A DNA stretch of 10,812 nucleotides, from the NCBI GenBank assembly GCA_026395455.1, contig JAPLYR010000097.1, positions 1 to 10,812 of the forward strand, given 5' to 3'. This document shows, piece after piece, positions 4,285 to 10,812 of this stretch. How positions within the stretch are numbered: position 1 is the first letter of the stretch; the number at the start of each line of letters is the position of its first letter. This stretch comes from Candidatus Roizmanbacteria bacterium (GTDB lineage: Bacteria > Patescibacteriota > Microgenomatia > UBA1406 > GWC2-37-13). The notes below the pieces were generated by a model that saw only the letters and a program-made list of their open reading frames with translations, was not told where the DNA came from and ran no database searches. The translations under genes were made by a program, and so were the position numbers.

Positions 4285-6090
4285 TTATTTAGCATAAATG
4301 CGGAATAGATTATTTCCGATCTTCTCGCATTTCATGATAGTAAAGCTTCCAATTTCAGATGTATTTTTTACATGAGGTCCTCCACAAAACTCTTTGGAAT
4401 AGTCACCAACAAAATATACCTTCACCATATCTGGATATTTTTCTCGGAAAAAGGACTTAGCCCCAAGTGTTTCCGCTTCCTGTTTTGGAATGAGCTTAAA
4501 CTCTACAGGTAGTGCTTGTGAAATTTTTTCATTCACAACTCCAGCGATTTTCTTTAACTCTTCATCTGTGGGTTTTTGAGTATGATAAAAATCAAAGCGA
4601 AGTCGCTCTCCGGTAATATTTGATCCCTCTTGTCTTACATCTTTTCCTAATACGTCAAATAAAGCCTGATGAAGTAAATGTGTTGCAGTATGGTATTTAA
4701 TTGTCTGTTCACTACTGTCAGCTAAGCCACCTTTAAATTTACCTGCAGATGCTGAACGAGATAAATCACGATGTTTTGTAAACGCTTCCAAAAATGTCGC
4801 AAGGTCTATTTCCTGTCCCTTTTCTAAAAACAATTCGCGTGATATTTCAACTGGCATACCATAACTTTGATACAGGTCGAAAGCAATTTTTCCATCAATT
4901 TTTTCAATTTTTGCTATTTCTTTTAATCCCTTTTCAAGGCTTGCATTAAATTTCTTTATTTCATCTGCGATGACTGGACCGATAAGTTTTTTATCCTCAG
5001 CCGGATTGAAATAAACCCCGTCATAGAGTTCGAGCACTTTTTCTGCAACTGCTGTAACTTCCTCAGGTGAGGGGAGTTTACCCAATAATTTTCTTAACTT
5101 GACGGTAAGTCTTCGAAGAAGCCTTCGCAGAACATACCCCTGTTCTTTATTTGAAGGAAGAACGCCATCTTTAATGAGAAATACAGATGCTTTTAAATGA
5201 TCGGCAATAATTCGCATCGCTGGTTTATTTTTTTCATCTGCATACGACAACTTAGTTATTTTCTCTACCTCTTTAACTATTGTTGAGAAAAGAGAAGTTT
5301 CAAATATATCTGAGTTATCTTCCATTGCCATAACAAATCGTTCAAGTCCTCCGCCGAAATCTACATTTTGTTTTGGGAGAGGTGAGAATGTGCCATCGGT
5401 ATTTTTTTTATACTGCATGAAAACAGAATTACAGATTTCCAAGTAGCGTCCGCAGTCACAGTTTGGGTGGCATACATCTCCAAATTTTTTGTCGTGTTCA
5501 ACTTGTGTAAATTCATAAAATATTTCACTATCTGGACCACCAGGCTCGCCTGCTGGCATATTACTTGGGACTCCCGCGCGTGACCACCAATTCTTGGTCG
5601 CATCATACAAATAAATATGATTGCCAATGTCAGCGGTAATTCCCACTTTTGCAAATTCTTGCTTCCAAATTTCAATTGATTCAGTATCCAGAGGTAGTCC
5701 ATCTTCTCCCTTGAATGCTGTCACATAGAGTTTATGAGGATCAAGATGAAGTTGATTTACTAAAAATCTAAATAACCATTGAAGTTGTTCTTTTTTGAAA
5801 TAATCTCCCAGTGACCAATTACCAATCATTTCAAACAAGAGAATATGACGATTATCCCCGATTTCATCTATGTCTTGAGATCGAAAACATCTTTGAAAGT
5901 CATAAAGACGAGTACCAAGGGGGTGAACTTCCCCAAGAAGATAGGGGACAAGTTGTTGCATTCCAGATCCAGTAAAAAGAGTTGTTGGATCGTCTTTAGG
6001 CACTAAAGGAATAGAAGGCACCTCCACATGGTTATTGGATTTGTAAAACTCGCCGAATAATTGTCTTAATTTAAAATGGTCAATTGCCAT
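4285..6090 (-). CDS. alaS: Alanine--tRNA ligase (short form without C-Ala domain)
   Basis: The enzyme attaches alanine to tRNA-Ala. The 601-residue product carries class II motif 1 (about 36-50, TLFTGSGMQQLVPY), motif 2 (R67 to FEMIGNWSLGDYF, about 67-98) and motif 3 (GGGLERFVMAM). After the tRNA-recognition region comes the editing domain with both zinc-site halves: HTATH at 467-471 and CGGPH at 569-573, so mischarged Ser- or Gly-tRNA could be cleared. The protein ends about 28 residues later at LFRIYAK. Typical bacterial AlaRS has about 870 residues, so the C-Ala domain that links catalytic and editing parts on the tRNA is missing. A cysteine cluster (CHPNCDCG, about 206-213) lies in the catalytic part and may bind zinc. 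The mRNA start is predicted at the ATG, from TATAAT 7 bases upstream. It leads a unit with the adjoining deoxyribosyltransferase-like gene and the MetRS-beta-like gene. Confidence 0.97.
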   Translation of the reverse strand: MAIDHFKLRQLFGEFYKSNNHVEVPSIPLVPKDDPTTLFTGSGMQQLVPYLLGEVHPLGTRLYDFQRCFRSQDIDEIGDNRHILLFEMIGNWSLGDYFKKEQLQWLFRFLVNQLHLDPHKLYVTAFKGEDGLPLDTESIEIWKQEFAKVGITADIGNHIYLYDATKNWWSRAGVPSNMPAGEPGGPDSEIFYEFTQVEHDKKFGDVCHPNCDCGRYLEICNSVFMQYKKNTDGTFSPLPKQNVDFGGGLERFVMAMEDNSDIFETSLFSTIVKEVEKITKLSYADEKNKPAMRIIADHLKASVFLIKDGVLPSNKEQGYVLRRLLRRLTVKLRKLLGKLPSPEEVTAVAEKVLELYDGVYFNPAEDKKLIGPVIADEIKKFNASLEKGLKEIAKIEKIDGKIAFDLYQSYGMPVEISRELFLEKGQEIDLATFLEAFTKHRDLSRSASAGKFKGGLADSSEQTIKYHTATHLLHQALFDVLGKDVRQEGSNITGERLRFDFYHTQKPTDEELKKIAGVVNEKISQALPVEFKLIPKQEAETLGAKSFFREKYPDMVKVYFVGDYSKEFCGGPHVKNTSEIGSFTIMKCEKIGNNLFRIYAK

Positions 6091-6097
6091 AGACTGA

Positions 6098-6103
6098 ATT
6101 ATA
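6098..6103 (-). promoter_or_regulatory. -10 box of alaS
   Basis: Minus-strand TATAAT ends 7 bases before the alaS ATG, so the transcript should begin at the start codon. The -35 is poor. The hexamer overlaps a plus-strand TATACT (6100-6105) that could serve nnrD, so the two divergent promoters may compete. Confidence 0.5.
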
Positions 6104-6105
6104 CT
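6100..6105 (+). promoter_or_regulatory. Putative -10 box of nnrD
   Basis: Plus-strand TATACT ends 19 bases before the nnrD ATG at 6125; TATAAC at 6105-6110 is an alternative. No good -35 is present. It overlaps the alaS -10 on the other strand. Confidence 0.3.
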
Positions 6106-6124
6106 ATAACTTGATACCTGACTT

Positions 6125-7048
6125 ATGAATATCTTAACAAGCGATACAACTGCAATTAGACCTTATATACGACATATTACTATGCCAGGGTCAATCTCCC
6201 ATAAGGGGCAAAATGGCAAAATTCTTGTTATTGGCGGTTCTTCATTATTTCATGGAGCAGTTTTATGGGCAGCAGAGGCGGCATCTCATATTGTCGATAT
6301 GGTTCATGTTGCGTCCACAATTGAAAATAACGAGATTATTCAAAAAATAAAAGTTATGTGGCAAACAGGGATTGTAATTCCACAACACGCAATCCTTGAC
6401 TATGCACAGGAAGATGACGTTATGCTTATCGGAAATGGCATGATGAGAACGGAAAAAAATCATTTGCCATCCTTTGATGTACATAAAGACTGGAGCACTA
6501 TTCTTGATATACAAAATGAAGGAGAGTTTACCAGAGATCTCGTTTACTATTTGATTACTCGTTTTCCTGACAAACAGTTTGTTTTAGACGCAGGGGCGCT
6601 GCAAATGATGGAGCCAGAATGGTTGTTGCTTCTTCATAAAAAAGCGATAATAACTCCACACCAAAAAGAATTTCAGACATTGTTTTCTATTAACCTATCA
6701 GATTTAAGTTCGCAGGAAAAGGAAGAAGTAGTAAAAAAAACTGCGCAGGAATATTCATGTATTATTCTCCTTAAAACAATTGACGACATTATTTCCGATG
6801 GAAGCAAAACAGTATGTATTCATGGTGGGAATGCAGGGCTTACCAAAGGAGGAACGGGAGATATTTTAGCTGGGCTTGTTGCGGGGATATGTGCATCATC
6901 AGATCCCTTCACCTCTGCGATTGTAGCATCATTACTCTTAAAAAAAACTGCGGAAGAATTATTCACAATAAAAGGATATTGGTACACCGCAAAAGATATT
7001 GTTGCTCAATTTCCAGTTGTTTTTTACTCACTTCTCAAAGGCCTCTAG
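6125..7048 (+). CDS. nnrD: ADP-dependent NAD(P)H-hydrate dehydratase (YjeF C-terminal / carbohydrate-kinase type)
   Basis: The 307-residue enzyme repairs NADHX and NADPHX, the hydrated forms of the cofactors, in an ADP- or ATP-dependent dehydration. It has a ribokinase-like fold. Marks are SHKGQNGKILVIGGSS (25-40), VLDAGALQMM (about 154-163, the conserved D-A-L element), AIITPHQKEFQTLF (about 175-188, the usual TPH.gE), and NAGLTKGGTGD near 236-246, with the catalytic Asp246 in GTGD. Fused bacterial YjeF proteins carry an N-terminal epimerase domain (NnrE). This one does not, so epimerisation must be spontaneous or done by another protein. The first 20 residues have no signal peptide; it is cytoplasmic. 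It is transcribed divergently from alaS and ends just before the promoter of the next gene. Assignment is secure at family level. Confidence 0.9.
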   Translation: MNILTSDTTAIRPYIRHITMPGSISHKGQNGKILVIGGSSLFHGAVLWAAEAASHIVDMVHVASTIENNEIIQKIKVMWQTGIVIPQHAILDYAQEDDVMLIGNGMMRTEKNHLPSFDVHKDWSTILDIQNEGEFTRDLVYYLITRFPDKQFVLDAGALQMMEPEWLLLLHKKAIITPHQKEFQTLFSINLSDLSSQEKEEVVKKTAQEYSCIILLKTIDDIISDGSKTVCIHGGNAGLTKGGTGDILAGLVAGICASSDPFTSAIVASLLLKKTAEELFTIKGYWYTAKDIVAQFPVVFYSLLKGL

Positions 7049-7051
7049 AGT

Positions 7052-7080
7052 TTGACACAGACAACTTTTTGAGGTAGTAT
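7052..7080 (+). promoter_or_regulatory. Strong sigma70-type promoter for the 7096 envelope gene pair
   Basis: Consensus TTGACA (7052-7057), a 17-base spacer and TAGTAT (7075-7080) start 4 bases after the nnrD stop. The -10 ends 15 bases before the ATG at 7096, leaving a leader of about 8 bases with no Shine-Dalgarno sequence. This would drive the 7096 gene and the overlapping 7518 gene, perhaps with read-through into secA. Confidence 0.65.
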
Positions 7081-7095
7081 TGCAGTACGTAACTT

Positions 7096-7521
7096 ATGAA
7101 AAAAGAAACATCTATAGCAGTTGGTATGGGAATTGTGTTTGGGCTCGTGTTCTCCTTTCTTGTTATTGCAAATACACAAAAAAATCAATCGGTGTCTCAA
7201 AAAACACCAGTACAAAAAACGAGACCAGTAACTACAGAGCAACAAACCATCATGCAACCAATTACCATTACGGAACCAAATGATGGGGCAATAATTGCTA
7301 ATCAGTCTGTCACTATAAAAGGTAAAACCGACAAAAACAGTTTTATCATTGTTCAAACACAGGTAAAAGACTTTTCATTTACGACAAAAACTGACACATT
7401 TGAATATAGTGTTCCTTTGACCTTAGGAGAGAATGTGATTCATATTACTGCCTATCCAAAAGGATCTAATGGAAAGGTACAAGAAAAAGAGTTACATGTT
7501 TACTATTTGAATACAAAATGA
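7096..7521 (+). CDS. Membrane-anchored protein with an extracellular beta-sandwich (Big/glucodextranase-B-like) domain
   Basis: The 141-residue product begins MKKETS and has one membrane helix (about 7-25, IAVGMGIVFGLVFSFLVIA), then a Thr/Gln/Lys-rich linker (to about residue 53). The outer domain (about 54-138) reads PITITEPNDGAIIANQSVTIKGKT, then a strand-rich core with EYSVPLTLGENVIHITAYPKG and a final KELHVYYL strand. The 'P.dg..i.n..v.i.G.t' and 'l..G.N.i.i.A.d..G' pattern is that of Ig-like beta-sandwich domains common in cell-surface proteins (seen as bacterial Ig or glucodextranase domain B relatives). It probably holds surface structures or other envelope proteins. It shares an ATGA overlap with the downstream 7518 gene, so both are translated together. 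No enzymatic motif is visible. Confidence 0.8.
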   Translation: MKKETSIAVGMGIVFGLVFSFLVIANTQKNQSVSQKTPVQKTRPVTTEQQTIMQPITITEPNDGAIIANQSVTIKGKTDKNSFIIVQTQVKDFSFTTKTDTFEYSVPLTLGENVIHITAYPKGSNGKVQEKELHVYYLNTK

Positions 7522-7997
7522 TAAAAACAACAGAAAAAGTACTTCTATCTTGTATTTGCGCATATCTTTGTGTTGCACCTGTTCTTGCTATAGATGCGTC
7601 AAGTTCTGCAACAAGTTCCATTGATAAAAATGCTAAACAACTTATTGAGAAATTAGCAACAAAAGTTGAAGAAACAAGGAAGAAAGATCAAAAGGCATAT
7701 GTAGGACTCATTTCAAAAATGGAAGATTCTGCAATGGTTGTATCGAGTATTAATGGAGCGGATGAGAAGAAATACTCTATTAAAATAGATGATACATTAA
7801 CTTCCATTTTTAAAATTGTTGGAGCAACAAAGAAGGAGCTTAAAAAATCAAATTTGAAAGTTGGAGATTATGTTATTGTGACAGGTCAGATGCTGAATGA
7901 CACATTAGAAGCAAGCGAAATATATGTTGATGAACAATTTTTAGTAAGGACAGCTAAAGTTACCGAAATATCTAAGTCAGGACGAATATACCCTTGA
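7518..7997 (+). CDS. Exported DUF5666-like protein, N-terminal part; frame ends early at a probable frameshift
   Basis: The frame gives 159 residues: a signal peptide (about 1-24, hydrophobic core CICAYLCVAPVLA, likely cut before IDASS), a linker, a helical segment (about 35-50), then a small beta domain (about 54-145) with AYVGLISKMEDSAMVVSS, YSIKIDDTL and NLKVGDYVIVTGQM and LEASEIYV. That pattern, a short OB-like repeat with 'vGdyVivtG...dg...a..i', is typical of DUF5666-type exported proteins. Frame 0 ends with the non-homologous RIYP and TGA at 7995-7997, while the next frame continues with more of the same domain type. The ATG overlaps the previous gene's TGA (ATGA), so translation is coupled. 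Function is unknown, presumably at the cell surface. The stop is probably a mutation or sequencing error rather than the real end. Confidence 0.8.
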   Translation: MIKTTEKVLLSCICAYLCVAPVLAIDASSSATSSIDKNAKQLIEKLATKVEETRKKDQKAYVGLISKMEDSAMVVSSINGADEKKYSIKIDDTLTSIFKIVGATKKELKKSNLKVGDYVIVTGQMLNDTLEASEIYVDEQFLVRTAKVTEISKSGRIYP

Positions 7998-8193
7998 TAT
8001 TCAAAGCTCAACTCGACAGTTTATGTTGAATGCAAAGACAAAAGAAATTGAGAGTTCGGGTTTTTCTAAAATCAAAGAGGGAGATTCTGTTCATTTTGTC
8101 GTGAGTAAAACAAACCCAGGGACTGGAAAAGAAAAAAATAGATATGATGCAGTTAGAATTCTCATGATCCCACAAGAATTCACTGCTCAATAA
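7981..8193 (+). pseudogene. Out-of-frame continuation of the DUF5666-like gene (second domain)
   Basis: From GAC at 7981 a frame shifted by one base stays open for 70 codons to TAA at 8191-8193. It reads DEYTLDIQSSTRQFMLN, then FSKIKEGDSVHFVVSKTN and AVRILMIPQEFTAQ: the strand pattern and 'k.GD.V.fvv' element of a second copy of the upstream domain. The natural junction is AKVTEISKSG followed by DEYTL, near 7977-7983, either a one-base insertion or a two-base loss in a G run. Joined, the protein would be about 225 residues with two tandem domains. A programmed shift is possible but no slippery heptamer is apparent. Confidence 0.7.
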
Positions 8194-8242
8194 TTTTTCT
8201 TTTCCTTCATTATATTTCTGAGTTTTATATACCATATATTCT

Positions 8243-10812
8243 ATGTTTGAATTCATCACAAAACTATTCGACTTTAATTTAAAGCAGGTTACAAGATACC
8301 AAAAAATCGTTTTGGAAATTAATACTCTTGAAAATGATGTAAGAAATTTAAAAGATGAAGAATTCCCAATAAAAACACAGGAATTAAGAGAGCGATTGTC
8401 AAAGGGCGAAACACTTGATGCAATTCTTCCTTTTGCATTTGCACTCGTGAGAGAAGCGGCAAGAAGAAAACTGGGAGAACGACATTTTGATGTCCAACTG
8501 ATGGCGGGTATTGCACTTCATGAAGGAAAAATCAGTGAACAAAGGACCGGAGAAGGAAAAACATTATCTGCAACATCAGCTCTCTATCTAAACGCACTTG
8601 AAGGTAAAGGAGCTCATCTGGTAACGGTCAATGATTACCTTGCACGACGCGACGCTGGCTGGATGGGTGAAGTGTATAACTTTCTTGGTCTTACATCTGC
8701 TGCTATTATTTCTGATAAATCGTATATTTTTGACAAGTCATATATTGATAGTGAAGTACAAGATTCGCGCCTTGCACATTTAAAATCATGTTCACGAAAA
8801 GAGGCATACGCCGCCGACATAACCTATGGTATCAATAGTGAATTTGGATTTGATTATCTACGTGACAACATGGCTCAACAGGCTAATGAACTTGTGCAAC
8901 GGGGATTTCACTTTGCCATAATTGATGAGGCAGACTCTGTTTTGATAGACGAGGCAAGAACTCCTCATATTATTTCTGCACCGTACGAAGAAGATACTAC
9001 AAAATATTTTACGTATGCAAAAATTGTTAAACAATTAGGTGAGGGTGACTTTAAGATTGATGAAAAATCTCGAACGGCCCATTTGACTGAACAAGGAGTT
9101 ACAAAAGTCGAGTCATTACTTGGAGTAAAAAATATCTATGAAAAAGATTTTGACACCTTGTTTCATGTAGAAGCATCCCTTAAAGCAGAAGCATTATTTC
9201 AAAATAACAAGGATTACATTGTCAAGGATGGAGAAATTGTTATCGTAGACGAATTTACCGGACGACTTCTTCAAGGAAGACGATTTTCTGAAGGAATTCA
9301 TCAAGCAATTGAAGCGAAAGAGGGTGTTCAAATTCAAAGAGAATCAAAAACACTTGCAACCGTTTCTTTACAGAATTATTTCCGAGCATATAAAAAAATT
9401 GGTGGCATGACAGGAACTGCAGCAACAGAAGCAGAAGAATTTCACAAAATATATAAGGCAGATGTCATCACAATTCCAACACACAGACCAATGGTTCGAA
9501 AAGATCATCCAGATATGATCTATAAAACTGAAGAAGCAAAGTTCAATGCAATCGTCGAAGAAATTGCACAACAATACCAAACAGGGAGACCAGTACTCGT
9601 AGGAACTACCTCGATAGATAAAAATGAGCATCTTTCACATTTACTTCTCAGAAAAGGCGTCCCTCACGAATTATTGAATGCAAAAAATCATGAAAGAGAA
9701 GCCACCATTATTGCACGCGCAGGAAAAAAACATGCAGTGACTGTTGCCACAAATATGGCAGGTCGAGGAGTGGATATTATTTTAGGAGGAGTCAAACCAG
9801 AAAAAGGAGAAGATCAAAAGGAGTATGAAAAAGAAATGGCGAGCTGGCAAAAAGAACATGATGAAGTAATGGCGGTTGGAGGACTCTATGTTTTAGGAAC
9901 CGAAAGACATGAATCAAGACGTATTGATAATCAGCTTCGAGGACGTGCAGGGCGCCAGGGAGATCCAGGAGAGACCCGATTCTTTGTAGCACTTGGAGAC
10001 GATCTTATGCGCATCTTTGGTGGAGAACAAATTTCAAAATTAATGACCTTTTTCAATCTTCCTGAAGATCAGCCATTAAGTCACTCAATGGTTTCTAAGG
10101 CAATTGAGCAAGCACAAGTAAAAGTAGAAGGATTTAATTTTGACATTCGAAAACATCTTGTTGACTTTGATGATGTGCTCAATAAACAAAGAGAAATCAT
10201 TTATGCATTACGCCGAAAAATGCTCTTTGCTATTGATGATCCTGAGACATTCAAGAAAACAATCTTGGAAATGTTTGATGATGAAGTAGATTCACTCGTT
10301 ACACAATATACATTTGAATCAACAGAATTTACTGACGAAATGATACAGGGGACTGTTGATGAGTTGAAAACATTAATTCCAATCAACGAAAAAGAAGTTG
10401 CGGCTTTGTTAAAAAGTAAAACGGTTCTTGATCTAAAAGCACATATTATGAAAGAAGTGACACATGAATTTGAAAAGCGTGAAAAAGAATTTGGAAGTGA
10501 ACTATGGAAAGAGATTGTGAAGTCGGTGTTTCTTTCAACCATTGATAAATATTGGACAGATCACCTTACGGCTATTGAAGATCTGCGAGAAGGGATCAAT
10601 CTACGAGGGTATGCTCAACTTGACCCACTCGTAGAATACAAGAATGAAGCCTTTTCACTATTTGAAACAACAATGAATGAGATTCCATATGAAGCAACAC
10701 GAAAATTATTTAAGATGGAATTATCTCATCTTGGAATGCCACAACCAGAACACAAGCATATTCAATTTGCATCAGCTGGCGCTGTCAATCCATTTCAAGA
10801 AAAAAAAAAAAA
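8243..10812 (+). CDS. secA: Preprotein translocase ATPase SecA, partial (C-terminus beyond window edge)
   Basis: SecA is the cytoplasmic motor that pushes unfolded precursors through SecYEG. The frame from ATG 8243 stays open to the window end, 856 residues so far (E. coli SecA has 901). Features in order are FDVQLMAGIALHEGKI before Walker A, GEGKT at 103-107; VNDYLARRDAGWMG; NSEFGFDYLRDN; the DEAD box at 228-231 with VLIDEARTP; the inserted preprotein-binding domain (about 235-380); GGMTGTA; HRPMVRKD; TNMAGRGVDI (503-512); GTERHESRRIDNQ; and RGRAGRQGDPG (566-576). The helical scaffold and wing regions follow, with WTDHL and LRGYAQLDPLVEYKNEAF. Nucleotide-binding domains are complete. The usual GRGTDI has Val for Thr. 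The last bases are 13 A, so the true C-terminus, including any zinc-binding tail, cannot be judged. The stretch before the ATG is T-rich with a TATATA 11 bases upstream. Confidence 0.98.
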   Translation, partial: MFEFITKLFDFNLKQVTRYQKIVLEINTLENDVRNLKDEEFPIKTQELRERLSKGETLDAILPFAFALVREAARRKLGERHFDVQLMAGIALHEGKISEQRTGEGKTLSATSALYLNALEGKGAHLVTVNDYLARRDAGWMGEVYNFLGLTSAAIISDKSYIFDKSYIDSEVQDSRLAHLKSCSRKEAYAADITYGINSEFGFDYLRDNMAQQANELVQRGFHFAIIDEADSVLIDEARTPHIISAPYEEDTTKYFTYAKIVKQLGEGDFKIDEKSRTAHLTEQGVTKVESLLGVKNIYEKDFDTLFHVEASLKAEALFQNNKDYIVKDGEIVIVDEFTGRLLQGRRFSEGIHQAIEAKEGVQIQRESKTLATVSLQNYFRAYKKIGGMTGTAATEAEEFHKIYKADVITIPTHRPMVRKDHPDMIYKTEEAKFNAIVEEIAQQYQTGRPVLVGTTSIDKNEHLSHLLLRKGVPHELLNAKNHEREATIIARAGKKHAVTVATNMAGRGVDIILGGVKPEKGEDQKEYEKEMASWQKEHDEVMAVGGLYVLGTERHESRRIDNQLRGRAGRQGDPGETRFFVALGDDLMRIFGGEQISKLMTFFNLPEDQPLSHSMVSKAIEQAQVKVEGFNFDIRKHLVDFDDVLNKQREIIYALRRKMLFAIDDPETFKKTILEMFDDEVDSLVTQYTFESTEFTDEMIQGTVDELKTLIPINEKEVAALLKSKTVLDLKAHIMKEVTHEFEKREKEFGSELWKEIVKSVFLSTIDKYWTDHLTAIEDLREGINLRGYAQLDPLVEYKNEAFSLFETTMNEIPYEATRKLFKMELSHLGMPQPEHKHIQFASAGAVNPFQEKKK

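Noticed and set aside
5361-5702. 113-codon minus-strand ORF inside alaS
   Set aside because: It lies within the alaS coding frame in another phase, and the translation has no domain pattern.
10201-10542. 113-codon minus-strand ORF opposite secA
   Set aside because: It is antisense to the conserved secA frame; the Ser/Phe-rich product is what the complement of AT-rich coding DNA gives.

Overview
The window looks like a piece of a small-genome, host-dependent bacterium of the Candidate Phyla Radiation (Patescibacteria). This is an inference from several features: an AT-rich genome, a 601-residue alanyl-tRNA synthetase without the C-terminal C-Ala domain, a free-standing methionyl-tRNA synthetase beta (tRNA-binding) protein, an NnrD-type dehydratase without its epimerase partner, a single-domain asparaginase, a tRNA without encoded CCA, and an almost complete absence of Shine-Dalgarno sequences. 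TGA is used as an ordinary stop here, so this is not one of the lineages that recode UGA.

Layout. Positions 1-354 (minus) hold the start of a membrane-anchored protein cut by the window edge. Positions 355-680 are intergenic, with a palindrome and a decayed fragment that looks like a serine recombinase tail. Positions 671-1444 (minus) encode a zinc-ribbon protein of unknown function. Positions 1698-2213 (minus) encode a short asparaginase-like protein. Next come a tRNA-Glu(CUC) (2285-2357, minus) and an unlisted 36-residue membrane microprotein (2376-2486, minus) with a good promoter. A perfect intrinsic terminator (2542-2574, minus) closes a membrane-anchored thioredoxin-fold gene (2590-3621, minus). 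Upstream lie the translation genes: metG-beta-like (3673-4014), a truncated nucleoside 2-deoxyribosyltransferase-like gene (4039-4284) and alaS (4285-6090), all minus.

A divergent intergenic region at about 6091-6124 separates alaS from the plus-strand block. That block holds nnrD (6125-7048), a membrane-anchored beta-sandwich protein (7096-7521), an exported DUF5666-like protein broken by a frameshift near 7980 (7518-8193), and secA (8243 to the window edge, open-ended).

How the genes relate. The left half is mostly single genes with their own promoters. The middle serves tRNA charging, and the right part serves envelope and export functions next to secA. In six minus-strand genes a -10-like hexamer sits only 6-10 bases before the ATG, which predicts leaderless or nearly leaderless mRNAs as the main expression mode. 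I found no CRISPR array, toxin-antitoxin pair, intact mobile element or clearly new multi-gene system. The most unusual items are the microprotein next to tRNA-Glu, the asparaginase with HGTFT in place of HGTDT, the truncated deoxyribosyltransferase coupled to alaS, and the leaderless promoter pattern.
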